A DNA stretch of 19,473 nucleotides, taken from Gammaproteobacteria bacterium (GTDB lineage Bacteria > Pseudomonadota > Gammaproteobacteria > DSM-19610). Under the pieces are notes generated by a model. That model saw only the letters and a list, made by a program, of their open reading frames with translations, was not told the DNA's origin and ran no database searches. Below are positions 1 to 6,668 of this stretch, in pieces (the stretch's first letter is position 1; the number at the start of each line of letters is the position of its first letter). The stretch spans positions 1-19,473 of the forward strand of contig DRQL01000160.1 of NCBI GenBank assembly GCA_011371465.1. Direction: 5' to 3'. Both the position numbers and the translations under genes were made by a program.

Positions 1-1
1 C

Positions 2-235
2 CCGCCGCTGGCGCGCCGACGGGGCTGGCAGGGGCGGGTAAACGTCGGCCTGCACGTTGCCGCCGACGGAGACCTGACCCGCATCCGCCTGGTCCAGTCC
101 TCCGGTTACGCCCTGCTGGACCGGGCCGCCGTCAGGAATGTCACAGAACTACGCGGGATTCCCCGCGCAGCCCAGTGGCTGGAAGGCAACGGGATGGACC
201 TCGTGCTGCCAGTACGCTACCAGCTCGCCGACTGA
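2..235 (+). CDS. TonB-family energy transducer, C-terminal end only (5' end outside window)
   Basis: The frame is open from the first bases and ends at the TGA at 233-235. The 77 visible residues have the layout of the TonB C-terminal domain: a PPLARRRGWQG start (compare the family's YPxxAxxxGxxGxV pattern), then a strand with VAADGDLTRIRLVQSSGYALLD, then A-V helix residues and a final PVRYQL strand. This domain sits in the periplasm and contacts the TonB box of outer-membrane receptors, passing on proton-motive energy from ExbB/ExbD. The membrane anchor and proline-rich spacer lie upstream of the window, so the exact subfamily (TonB or a TonB-like paralogue) cannot be decided. A REP array begins 12 bases after the stop. 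Confidence 0.85.
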   Translation, partial: PPLARRRGWQGRVNVGLHVAADGDLTRIRLVQSSGYALLDRAAVRNVTELRGIPRAAQWLEGNGMDLVLPVRYQLAD

Positions 236-246
236 CAACCCTCCCG

Positions 247-320
247 CAGGTCGGATTAGCGCCAGCGTAATCCGACAGTTCAGCGTCGGGTTACGGCGCC
301 TTGCGCCTAACCCGACCTAC
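247..320. repeat. BIME 1: direct REP (247-277) plus inverted REP (284-320)
   Basis: The direct REP has arms GTCGGATTA (250-258) and TAATCCGAC (268-276), preceded by GCAG where most copies have GTAG. The inverted REP has arms GTCGGGTTA (285-293) and TAACCCGAC (308-316), with an inner stem GGCGC/GCGCC and a terminal CTAC. The two face each other head to head, as in enterobacterial BIMEs. Confidence 0.85.
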
Positions 321-381
321 AGGCTCCGAAGGGGAACACCTGGCCGGAGAATGACCCCATGGATCAGACCACTTCAGCCCC

Positions 382-457
382 GTAGGTCGGATTAGCGTAA
401 GCGTAATCCGACAGGCTCGACGTCGGGTTACGGCGCTTCGCGCCTAACCCGACCTAC
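382..457. repeat. BIME 2: direct REP (382-413) plus inverted REP (421-457)
   Basis: The direct REP begins with GTAG and has arms GTCGGATTA and TAATCCGAC around a short loop. The inverted REP has arms GTCGGGTTA and TAACCCGAC, inner stem GGCGC-TTC-GCGCC and terminal CTAC. It is a near copy of BIME 1. Confidence 0.88.
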
Positions 458-519
458 AGGCTCCGAACGGAAACACCTGGCCTGAGCAATGACCCCATGG
501 ATCAGACTACTTCAGCCCC

Positions 520-551
520 GTAGGTCGGATTAGCGTAAGCGTAATCCGACA
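520..551 (+). repeat. Single direct REP (third array unit, inverted partner missing)
   Basis: The sequence matches the direct REP at 382-413: GTAG, then arms GTCGGATTA and TAATCCGAC. The inverted REP expected about 8 bases later is absent. The flanking bases GCTTCGA and CTCCGAAC are joined directly, so the loss was clean. Confidence 0.88.
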
Positions 552-598
552 GCTTCGACTCCGAACGGGAACACCACGCCGGGAATTGACCCGGTGGA

Positions 599-1000
599 TC
601 AAGGCGCTTTCAGCGCCCTGTCCAGCTTGGTGAATATCCGGGTCTCCCAGTCTAGTGAGTTCTTGTTCGACTCAACCCGCTTCACGTTGACCACTTCGAC
701 CCGGGTGGATGCACCACCATTCATCGGCTCGACATAAATCGCGACATTCTCGCCGAAGCTGAACCAGGTCAGTTTCCGCCTCGCCAGTATCTTGCCTTCG
801 CTCTCGTCTTTGCTCACGATTTCCAGGCTGGTCGTACCCAGCACCTCCAGCATACGGTTCCATACCGTCTGTTGGGGAAGGTCGTAGACCTCCACCCTGC
901 CCGTGCCACGTTTGGCCTCCGCGTCCTTCACGGTTGCGCAGCCGGCCTGCAGCAGGATGACAAGTACAAGGGATATTGCGCTCAGGAGTCTGATAGTCAT
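599..1000 (-). CDS. Small putative outer-membrane lipoprotein, last gene of the MCE transport operon
   Basis: The protein has 133 residues. A lipoprotein signal peptide (MTIRLLSAISLVLVILLQAGC) ends in a lipobox LQAGC, with the acylated Cys at about residue 21. The mature part of about 112 residues has alternating strands and one helix (VEVYDLPQQTVWNRMLEVL, then SLEIVSKDESEGKILARR). This resembles small envelope lipoproteins with a BamC-like fold, but I do not recognise a named family. It lies 75 bases downstream of the mlaD-like gene on the same strand. Many MCE operons end with an auxiliary lipoprotein of roughly 200 residues; this one holds that position but is shorter, so a role with the transporter is inference. 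Its 3' end abuts the BIME array. Confidence 0.7.
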   Translation of the reverse strand: MTIRLLSAISLVLVILLQAGCATVKDAEAKRGTGRVEVYDLPQQTVWNRMLEVLGTTSLEIVSKDESEGKILARRKLTWFSFGENVAIYVEPMNGGASTRVEVVNVKRVESNKNSLDWETRIFTKLDRALKAP

Positions 1001-1075
1001 TTTACTCTCTCTGTTCTGAACCGTTCTCGGATGAACCCCGCCCGTATTGTAACAGGACGGCCGGGTATGGCTTTT

Positions 1076-2074
1076 TCAATTTTTACCCCGAATCAATGCC
1101 TCCGGGTGCCGGTCCAGGTAATCGGCGAAGACCCGGATAGAGCGGGCGGCCCGGGAGAGTTCCTGTACCAGGGATTCGAGCGCCTTGCTGTCGATACTGG
1201 AAACGACACCTTCGCTTTGATGTAACAGGCGGCTTGCCTGGTCAACCGCCGCATCCATACTGTCCGCCAGGCGCACCACTTCTTCACTTCCCTGCCTGCG
1301 CATCATGAGCCGCAGGTCAGCCATGGCCTCGCCCGTTTCATCGGAAGCCTGTTGCAGGCTGCGCGTCAACGGCCGGATCTCTTCATTGAGCGTGGCACTG
1401 AGGTCCCGCAGGTTGACCAGTGACTGGTTCAACAGGCCGGGAGTTTCACGGAACGCGGGGGAATTCGCGACACTGCTGATCGATTCGATGGCCGACGCCA
1501 GCTGGGCAACCAGTTTCCTCAGCGGCAACTCGCGCGCCGTTTTGACCAGATCCTGCAACGCGCCCTGCAGCTCTTCCAGGGTGGATGGCAGGGTGGGGAA
1601 TTCTTCATAGGCGGATTCGAATCCATACAGGTGCAGCGGCGTGTCCGGGTAGAAATTGAACTCGACATACAACTGACCGGTCACCAGGCTGAGTGATGCC
1701 AGCTTTGCGCGCAGACCGAGTTCCCTGATGATGTAACTGAGCCCTTCCTTTCCGGCCGCCCTGTCTACGCCTGCCTTGCTTTCTACGTAATGAAAGGCAT
1801 CGCTGTCCAGATCCACGACAACGGCGACATAGACTTCGTCGGTTGACCGGTCGAACAGGAGCCGAATGTCCGTCACTGTACCTATTTTTACACCCCGGAA
1901 ACTGGCCGGTGCGCCGATATTCAGGCCCTTGGCATTGCCCTGGAAATACAGCACATAGGTGTCGGTGTTTTTCAGGAATTTGCCGGACCCGAATACCAGT
2001 ATGACCATGATCAGCAGCACCAGGGCGCCCAGCACGAAGGCGCCGATCGCCGTTGCACTGGCTTTCTGGCTCAT
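1076..2074 (-). CDS. MlaD-like MCE-domain substrate-binding protein of a lipid ABC transporter
   Basis: The protein has 332 residues. An N-terminal membrane anchor covers about residues 10-31 (AIGAFVLGALVLLIMVILVF). A single MCE domain follows from about residue 38 (YVLYFQGNAKGLNIGAPASF, then RGVKIGTVTDIRL). The rest is a long, mostly helical C-terminal region with SLVNLRDLSATLNEEIRPL and similar heptad-like stretches. MCE proteins of this kind form rings in the inner membrane whose central pore carries phospholipids across the periplasm. The chain is longer than E. coli MlaD (about 180 residues) because of the helical tail. The start ATG overlaps the stop of the ATPase gene (ATGA at 2071-2074), indicating translational coupling. 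Whether it moves lipid inward or outward is not visible. Confidence 0.88.
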   Translation of the reverse strand: MSQKASATAIGAFVLGALVLLIMVILVFGSGKFLKNTDTYVLYFQGNAKGLNIGAPASFRGVKIGTVTDIRLLFDRSTDEVYVAVVVDLDSDAFHYVESKAGVDRAAGKEGLSYIIRELGLRAKLASLSLVTGQLYVEFNFYPDTPLHLYGFESAYEEFPTLPSTLEELQGALQDLVKTARELPLRKLVAQLASAIESISSVANSPAFRETPGLLNQSLVNLRDLSATLNEEIRPLTRSLQQASDETGEAMADLRLMMRRQGSEEVVRLADSMDAAVDQASRLLHQSEGVVSSIDSKALESLVQELSRAARSIRVFADYLDRHPEALIRGKN

Positions 2075-2862
2075 GCTTCACCCCGGGTGAGGAAGCGGTG
2101 CATCTTGGGATCCGTCGTTGTATCACGAAGCGTTTTTGGATCGCCGGTAGCGGTCATGGTCTTTTTCTCCGCATCGAGGAATACTGAATTGTTACCGATC
2201 GAAAAAATGCTGGCCAGTTCGTGCGTGACGATCACCACGGTCGCACCAAGGCTTTCGCGCAGTTCCAGGATCAGGTCGTCCAGCAGGCGTGAGCTGATCG
2301 GGTCCAGTCCGGCGGAGGGTTCGTCAAAATAGAGAATATCCGGGTCCAGTGCAATCGCCCGCGCCAGCCCGACCCGTTTTTTCATACCCCCGCTGATTTC
2401 GGCGGGATAATAGTCCTCGAAACCGGCCAGGCCCACCAGCGCCAGTTTGAGCCGGGCCAGTTCGCGGATATCGGCGGCACTCAGATCGGTGTATTCCTGC
2501 AGTGGCAGACCGATGTTCTCCGCCAGCGTCATGGAGCTCCAGAGCGCACTGCCCTGATAGGACATGCCGAAGTTGCGCATGAATGCCTTGCGCTGCACCG
2601 GGTCCGCTGCCCAGAAATCCCTGCCCTCGTAAAGTACCTGCCCTTTGGCCGGTCGCATCAGCCCGACCATGTGGCGCAACAGGGTGCTCTTGCCGCAACC
2701 GCTGTCGCCCATGATGATAAAAATATCACCACGCCGTATCGAAAAGGTCAGGTCCCGTTGCACGACAAAGCTGCCGTACGCCATGGTCAGGTCTTTCACC
2801 TGGATATGAACATCAGGATCGCCGGCGCCGGCCGTGTCCACAGGTTCAGGCGACGCAGACAC
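2071..2862 (-). CDS. MlaF-like ABC transporter ATP-binding protein
   Basis: The protein has 263 residues and a GTG start at 2862, chosen because it is 8 bases after the permease stop and gives a normal N-terminus. All ABC ATPase motifs are present: Walker A GDSGCGKST at 52-60, Q-loop YQGSALWSSMT near 102, signature ISGGMKKR at 156-163, Walker B ILYFDEP at 176-182, D-loop SAGLD, and H-loop VTHE near 214. The GMKKR signature and the SALWSSMTLAENI stretch are typical of the MlaF/TTG2A group, which powers phospholipid transport with MlaE and MlaD. It would sit on the cytoplasmic face, bound to the permease encoded just upstream. Its last four bases overlap the start of the MCE gene. Confidence 0.9.
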   Translation of the reverse strand: MSASPEPVDTAGAGDPDVHIQVKDLTMAYGSFVVQRDLTFSIRRGDIFIIMGDSGCGKSTLLRHMVGLMRPAKGQVLYEGRDFWAADPVQRKAFMRNFGMSYQGSALWSSMTLAENIGLPLQEYTDLSAADIRELARLKLALVGLAGFEDYYPAEISGGMKKRVGLARAIALDPDILYFDEPSAGLDPISSRLLDDLILELRESLGATVVIVTHELASIFSIGNNSVFLDAEKKTMTATGDPKTLRDTTTDPKMHRFLTRGEA

Positions 2863-2870
2863 GATTCAAC

Positions 2871-4004
2871 TCAGATACCGAGCACATTGAAGATCACCGT
2901 CAGGATGGCCGTTGCAATCACGATCAGGAGGATACCGCTTACCACGGCGGATGTCGCAGCGGCACCGACCGCCGATGAACTGCGACCGCACTGGATACCC
3001 TGGTAACAACCCGCCACCGCGACCAGCACGCCGTACACGCTCGCTTCGGTCAGCCCCACCATGACGTGCCTGACCTTTACGGCTTCCTGGGTGCGGTGCA
3101 GGTATTCCACCACACCGATATCGAAGGTGGTCACCGAAACAAACAAGCCGCCCAGGATCCCGAACAGGTCGGCATAAACTGTCAGCAGCGGCATCATCAG
3201 GATCAGCGCCAGCATGCGCGGCAGCACCAGGAAATCCATGGCTGATATCCCCAGCGTTTCCAGCGCATCGATTTCTTCATTAACCTGCATGGTACCCAGC
3301 TGCGCGGCGAAGGCGGCACCGGTGCGGCCGGCCATGATGATACCGGTCATCATGGCGCCCATGGCGCGCGCCATACCGATACCCACAAGATCGGCGACAT
3401 ACATGGTGGCACCGAAATTCACCAGTTGCGCAGCGCCAATATAGGCCAGGATCATGCCCACCAGGAAACTGATCAGGGCAACGATGCCAAAGGCCTGCGC
3501 GCCGGTCTGCTGCACGGTCAGCCACAGGTCCGACCAGCGGAACTGGGCCCTGCCGCGCAGCAGGCGCGCCAGGCTCAGGGTGGCTTCACCAACAAACGCC
3601 AGTGCCGACCTGGTAGCGCCGGCAACCGCCAGTGAGCGATTACCGAACCGCTCGAGAAAGGGTGCCTTGCCCGCGGCACGCCTTGCACCCTTGCGTTCGG
3701 GGACGGCGCTTGCCAGTTGCAGCAGCCTTTGTACTCCGTCAGGCAGGCCCGACTGGTCCAGCTGTACAGAGCGATTGCCGGCCATCGCAGTGACACGTAC
3801 CAGGAAGATCAGCAGCGCGCTGTCCCAGCCGGTCAGGGCCGAACTGTCGAAACCGATCCGCTGGATACCCGGGTGGCTGTCCAGCCAGTTTTCAAGCGGC
3901 GTCGCATCGGGCAGTGCGTGGTGTGTCTGCCAGCTGCCGGCCAGCGTGACCTGCAAACCGTCCGTGCCGGCGGCTGCAAATTTCAGTTGGTAGAGATCAT
4001 CCAT
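2871..4004 (-). CDS. MlaE-like permease with fused N-terminal STAS domain
   Basis: The protein has 377 residues. Residues 1 to about 95 form a STAS/MlaB-like domain (LQVTLAGSWQTHHALPD, then IQRIGFDSSALTGWDSALL). From about residue 130 comes the MlaE permease domain with five or so membrane segments. It includes the conserved block GIIMAGRTGAAFAAQLGTM followed by VNEEIDALETLGI and LVLPRMLALILMMPLL. In E. coli the STAS protein MlaB is separate; the fusion here is seen in other MCE transporter groups. The STAS part would hold and regulate the ATPase encoded next. The ATG at 4004 directly follows the stop codon of the upstream small gene and has a GGGAAG-like ribosome site. Confidence 0.9.
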   Translation of the reverse strand: MDDLYQLKFAAAGTDGLQVTLAGSWQTHHALPDATPLENWLDSHPGIQRIGFDSSALTGWDSALLIFLVRVTAMAGNRSVQLDQSGLPDGVQRLLQLASAVPERKGARRAAGKAPFLERFGNRSLAVAGATRSALAFVGEATLSLARLLRGRAQFRWSDLWLTVQQTGAQAFGIVALISFLVGMILAYIGAAQLVNFGATMYVADLVGIGMARAMGAMMTGIIMAGRTGAAFAAQLGTMQVNEEIDALETLGISAMDFLVLPRMLALILMMPLLTVYADLFGILGGLFVSVTTFDIGVVEYLHRTQEAVKVRHVMVGLTEASVYGVLVAVAGCYQGIQCGRSSSAVGAAATSAVVSGILLIVIATAILTVIFNVLGI

Positions 4005-4283
4005 TCACTTCCCGATACGGCCGGTCTCGCGGTCATCCTCTTTGTTGATCTTCCGGTTGATATCGGCAACCGCTTCGTCAACAGGATCCAGGACCCGGTC
4101 CACAATGTCTTCTTTCTGCCCTTCCCTTTCTTCCGTCCCGCTCCCGGCAGCACCGGCCGGCGAATCCACTGGCCCGATCTGGTTCTGGTAGTCACTGGCC
4201 GCGTCGTCTTCCTGCGCGGCACCTGCACCGGACACCAGTAGCAGGGTTGTCAGCCATAGCGCCTGTCTGAAAACAGCATGCAT
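4005..4283 (-). CDS. Small exported protein of unknown function, first gene of the MCE operon
   Basis: The protein has 92 residues. The N-terminus is a plausible Sec signal peptide (MHAVFRQALWLTTLLLVSGA, then GAAQ-ED) with cleavage after about residue 23. The mature part is short, charged and low in complexity: Gly/Ala/Asp/Glu-rich, then a helix DIVDRVLDPVDEAVADINRK. It has no Cys after the signal, so it is not a lipoprotein, and I do not recognise a family. Its stop codon is immediately adjacent to the permease start, so it is almost certainly co-transcribed and perhaps coupled. AAGGAG lies 11 bases before the ATG, which is longer than ideal. A periplasmic accessory role for the transporter is inference. 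Confidence 0.6.
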   Translation of the reverse strand: MHAVFRQALWLTTLLLVSGAGAAQEDDAASDYQNQIGPVDSPAGAAGSGTEEREGQKEDIVDRVLDPVDEAVADINRKINKEDDRETGRIGK

Positions 4284-4317
4284 GTATTTCAGCGCTCCTT
4301 ATAAGGAAAATCGGGAA

Positions 4318-4346
4318 CCCGCCCCCGGACCCATCCCGCTCCCCCC
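4318..4346 (-). promoter_or_regulatory. G-quadruplex-type motif upstream of the MCE operon
   Basis: The plus strand has five C-tracts (4318-4320, 4322-4326, 4330-4332, 4335-4337, 4341-4346) separated by 1 to 3 bases. On the minus strand, which is the sense strand of the MCE operon, this gives five G-tracts with loops of 3, 2, 3 and 1 bases. That satisfies the usual four-tract quadruplex pattern. If transcription starts near 4385, the motif would be in the leader RNA of the operon. Confidence 0.5.
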
Positions 4347-4372
4347 GGGTTCGACCACTGCCTGCGCATCGG

Positions 4373-4387
4373 TTAGACTTGTTCTAA
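4373..4387. promoter_or_regulatory. Inverted repeat TTAGA-N5-TCTAA, candidate operator
   Basis: The arms TTAGA (4373-4377) and TCTAA (4383-4387) are perfect complements around CTTGT. The site ends 3 bases before the TATAAT at 4391, so it covers the -35/spacer region of the likely ccm promoter. It resembles operators of Fur-superfamily regulators (Irr/PerR-type TTAGAA-N-TTCTAA boxes), which would suit a heme-handling operon. The regulator itself is not in the window. Confidence 0.4.
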
Positions 4388-4390
4388 GTT

Positions 4391-4396
4391 TATAAT
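4391..4396 (+). promoter_or_regulatory. -10 box of the probable ccm operon promoter
   Basis: A perfect TATAAT lies 40 bases before the ccmA ATG, with a predicted transcription start near 4403. No good -35 hexamer is visible at 16-18 bases (best is ATCGGT or TCGGTT), which suggests activator dependence or a weak promoter. The overlapping TATTAT on the minus strand (4397-4392) could be the -10 of the divergent MCE operon. Confidence 0.45.
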
Positions 4397-4435
4397 ACCC
4401 CATGACTATTGCAGATTACACACGAACCCCGGCAG

Positions 4436-5080
4436 ATGACCGATAGCCACCCGCCCGCTACCCTGGAAGCCCGTGAACTGACCTGTATCCGCGACGACCG
4501 GGCGCTGTTCACCGACCTGTCCTTCCGGCTCGGTCCGGCGCAGGTGTTGCTGATCGAGGGCCGCAATGGCAGCGGAAAGACGTCGCTGCTGCGCATCCTG
4601 TGCGGTATCCGCATGCCGGACACCGGCACCATCACCTGGAACGGCGGCGACATCTACCGGCTGGCCACCGGCTACAACGCGTCCACCGCCTACATCGGCC
4701 ACAAGGACGGCATCAAGCTGGAGCTGACGGCAGAGGAAAACCTGAACTTTGCCCGCAGCCTGGGCTCACCCTCGGACATCCGTCTGTCAGAGGCGCTGGA
4801 ACAGATGGAACTGGGTGGCTACGACGATATCCAGGCCATCAACCTGTCGGCCGGGCAAAAGCGGCGCCTGGCGCTGGCGCGCCTGCTGGTTACCCGGTCA
4901 ACCCTGTGGATTCTGGACGAACCCTTTACTTCGCTGGATACCCACGGAATCGCTATGGTTGAGGACCTGATCACAAACCACCTGGCAAAGGGTGGTATGC
5001 TGGCGGTTACTTCGCACCACCCGGTCAACCTGGGTAACGCTGACATCACGCGCATCAACCTTTCCGAACGTTCTGCATGA
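4436..5080 (+). CDS. ccmA: Heme exporter ATP-binding protein CcmA
   Basis: The protein has 214 residues from the ATG at 4436. A TTG at 4409 would add nine residues but lies almost at the predicted transcription start, so I prefer the ATG. ABC ATPase motifs are Walker A GRNGSGKT (42-49), signature LSAGQKRRLALARL (137-150), Walker B LWILDEP (157-163) and H-loop TSHH (192-195). CcmA works with CcmB and CcmC in the inner membrane; its ATP hydrolysis releases holo-CcmE from the CcmC complex during cytochrome c maturation. It is the first gene of the operon and its end overlaps the start of ccmB by 4 bases. Confidence 0.95.
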   Translation: MTDSHPPATLEARELTCIRDDRALFTDLSFRLGPAQVLLIEGRNGSGKTSLLRILCGIRMPDTGTITWNGGDIYRLATGYNASTAYIGHKDGIKLELTAEENLNFARSLGSPSDIRLSEALEQMELGGYDDIQAINLSAGQKRRLALARLLVTRSTLWILDEPFTSLDTHGIAMVEDLITNHLAKGGMLAVTSHHPVNLGNADITRINLSERSA

Positions 5081-5760
5081 CGACTGCCAACCTCAGCCAG
5101 GCTTTTATGATCCTGCTCCGCCGCGACCTGACGCTGGCCTACCGGCGCCGCTCGGAAATGATCAACCCGCTGCTGTTTTTCGTGCTGGTCACGGCCCTGT
5201 TCCCGCTGGGCATCGGTGCTGATCCCACCCTGCTGCGGGAAGTCGGCCCGGGCATCATCTGGGTAGCTGCGCTGCTGGCGGCCCTGCTGTCACTGGATAC
5301 GATTTTTCGTTCGGATTTTGACGATGGTTCGCTGGAACAACTGCTGCTGAGCCCGCACCCGCTGTCTATCCTTATGATCGCCAAGGTTTTTGCGCACTGG
5401 CTGATCACCGGGCTGCCGCTGCTGGTGGTGGCCCCGCTGCTGGGCGTGCTGCTCGACCTGCCGGGCGCGGCCATCCGCACCTTATTGATCACCCTGGCAC
5501 TGGGCACCCCGGTGCTGAGCCTGATCGGCACCATCGGGGTGGCATTGACCGTTGGCCTGCGCAAGGGTGGTATGATCCTGTCCCTGCTGGTGCTGCCCCT
5601 GTATATTCCGGTGCTGATTTTTGCCGCCAACGCGGTCGCGACCAGCGGCGCCGGCTTGCCGGTGGAAGCCCATTTGTCACTGCTGACCGCCCTGCTGGTG
5701 CTGGCGGTCAGCCTGTCACCCGCTGCCACGGCAGCGGCCCTGCGCATCAGTCTGAGTTAG
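5077..5760 (+). CDS. ccmB: Heme exporter membrane protein CcmB
   Basis: The protein has 227 residues with about six membrane segments. It shows the CcmB layout: an N-terminal RRDLTLAYRRRSEMINPLLF, then FFVLVTALFPLGIG, a central SLDTIFRSDFDDGSLEQLLLS, and the long hydrophobic C-terminal half. Length matches the family (about 220). It forms the ABC complex with CcmA and CcmC. The start overlaps the ccmA stop (ATGA), and the ccmC ATG follows 3 bases after the stop. Confidence 0.95.
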   Translation: MTTANLSQAFMILLRRDLTLAYRRRSEMINPLLFFVLVTALFPLGIGADPTLLREVGPGIIWVAALLAALLSLDTIFRSDFDDGSLEQLLLSPHPLSILMIAKVFAHWLITGLPLLVVAPLLGVLLDLPGAAIRTLLITLALGTPVLSLIGTIGVALTVGLRKGGMILSLLVLPLYIPVLIFAANAVATSGAGLPVEAHLSLLTALLVLAVSLSPAATAAALRISLS

Positions 5761-5763
5761 CAC

Positions 5764-6504
5764 ATGTTGAAATTCTTTCACCGAATGGCGTCGCCCAAGT
5801 ATTTCTACCAGTTCACGGGCAAACTGATCCCCTGGCTGGGTATAGCCTGCCTGGGCTTCATGCTGGCAGGCCTGTACGACGGCCTGCTGGTGGCACCCAC
5901 TGACTACCAGCAGGGTGACAGCTACCGCATCATGTTCGTACACGTGCCCGCGGCCTGGATGTCGCTGTTTATCTACATGGTCATGGCCACGGCCGGCGCC
6001 ATCGGGCTGATCTGGCACATCAAGCTGGCCGAAGTGATGGCCATCAGCAGCGCCCACGTGGGCGCATCGTTTACCTTCCTGGCGCTGGTCACCGGGTCGA
6101 TCTGGGGCAAACCGATGTGGGGCGCCTGGTGGGTGTGGGATGCGCGCCTGACCTCGGAGCTGATCCTGCTGTTCCTCTACCTGGGCGTGATTGCGCTGTA
6201 CAACGCGGTGGAAGACAAACGCACGGCGGCACGCGCCACCTCGATCCTGGCACTGGTCGGCGTAGTCAATATCCCCATCATCCACTACTCGGTGGAATGG
6301 TGGAATACCCTGCACCAGGGGCCGACGGTCACCAAGTTCGACGCGCCCTCCATCGACCTCAAAATGCTGATTCCGCTGCTGCTGATGGCGGTAGCCTTTA
6401 AACTTTTTTACGCCGTGGTGGTCTTGATGCGTGCACGCTGCGAAATCCTGCAGCGCGAACGCAACAGCGGCTGGGTGAAGGAACTGGTCAGGGCATCATC
6501 ATGA
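5764..6504 (+). CDS. ccmC: Heme-handling membrane protein CcmC
   Basis: The protein has 246 residues and six predicted membrane segments. The tryptophan-rich WWD domain is at about 114-128 (WGKPMWGAWWVWDARL). Two conserved histidines, H60 in FVHVPAAW and H184 in NTLHQGP, are at positions equivalent to the heme-ligand histidines of E. coli CcmC. CcmC binds heme on the periplasmic side and loads it covalently onto CcmE, with help from CcmD. The stop overlaps the ccmD start (6501-6504). Confidence 0.96.
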   Translation: MLKFFHRMASPKYFYQFTGKLIPWLGIACLGFMLAGLYDGLLVAPTDYQQGDSYRIMFVHVPAAWMSLFIYMVMATAGAIGLIWHIKLAEVMAISSAHVGASFTFLALVTGSIWGKPMWGAWWVWDARLTSELILLFLYLGVIALYNAVEDKRTAARATSILALVGVVNIPIIHYSVEWWNTLHQGPTVTKFDAPSIDLKMLIPLLLMAVAFKLFYAVVVLMRARCEILQRERNSGWVKELVRASS

Positions 6505-6668
6505 GCGAATTTTTTCACATGGGCGGCTACGCCTTCTACGTCTGGCTGTCCTATGGCATCACACTGGTTGTCCTGCTGGGCAACCTGCTGTCGCCCATGC
6601 TGCTGAAAAAGCGGCTGCTGCGCGAACTGGCGCGCCGCGAACAACGGGCCAGGAGGTCACAAACATGA
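6501..6668 (+). CDS. ccmD: Heme exporter small membrane protein CcmD
   Basis: This short gene encodes 55 residues. It begins MSEFFHMGGYAFYVWLSYG and continues into a single membrane helix (ITLVVLLGNLLSPMLL), followed by a basic tail (KKRLLRELARREQRARRSQT). The FxMGGYAxYVWxSY motif and the position between ccmC and ccmE identify CcmD, which stabilises the CcmABC-CcmE complex and helps release holo-CcmE. Both ends overlap neighbours by ATGA (6501-6504 and 6665-6668), so translation is coupled throughout. Confidence 0.93.
   Translation: MSEFFHMGGYAFYVWLSYGITLVVLLGNLLSPMLLKKRLLRELARREQRARRSQT

Larger units (their letters stand above)
247..601. repeat. Tandem BIME array, about 2.5 copies of a ~137-bp unit
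   Basis: This gene-free stretch consists of a tandem repeat with a period of about 136-138 bp. Each full unit holds a direct REP, a short gap, an inverted REP and a ~61-bp spacer containing CACCTGGCC and GACCCCATGGATCAGA. Units begin near 247, 382 and 520. The third unit lacks the inverted REP and runs into the stop codon of the lipoprotein gene at 599-601. There its GACCCGGTGGATCAAGG aligns with the spacer of the other copies, so the spacer seems to derive from the 3' end of that gene. The array separates the convergent tonB and lipoprotein genes and could also act as a bidirectional mRNA 3' end. Confidence 0.85.

Noticed and set aside
138..395. Plus-strand open frame over the tonB end and first REPs
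   Set aside because: It overlaps the TonB C-terminal domain in another frame and runs through REP palindromes; there is no protein family likeness.
247..601. Possible CRISPR array
   Set aside because: The repeated units are palindromic REPs with spacers that are themselves repeated, not unique; there are no cas genes.
4402..4446. Fourteen-codon frame (MTIADYTRTPADDR) overlapping the ccmA start
   Set aside because: Its ATG coincides with the predicted transcription start, there is no ribosome site, and no attenuator structure is visible.
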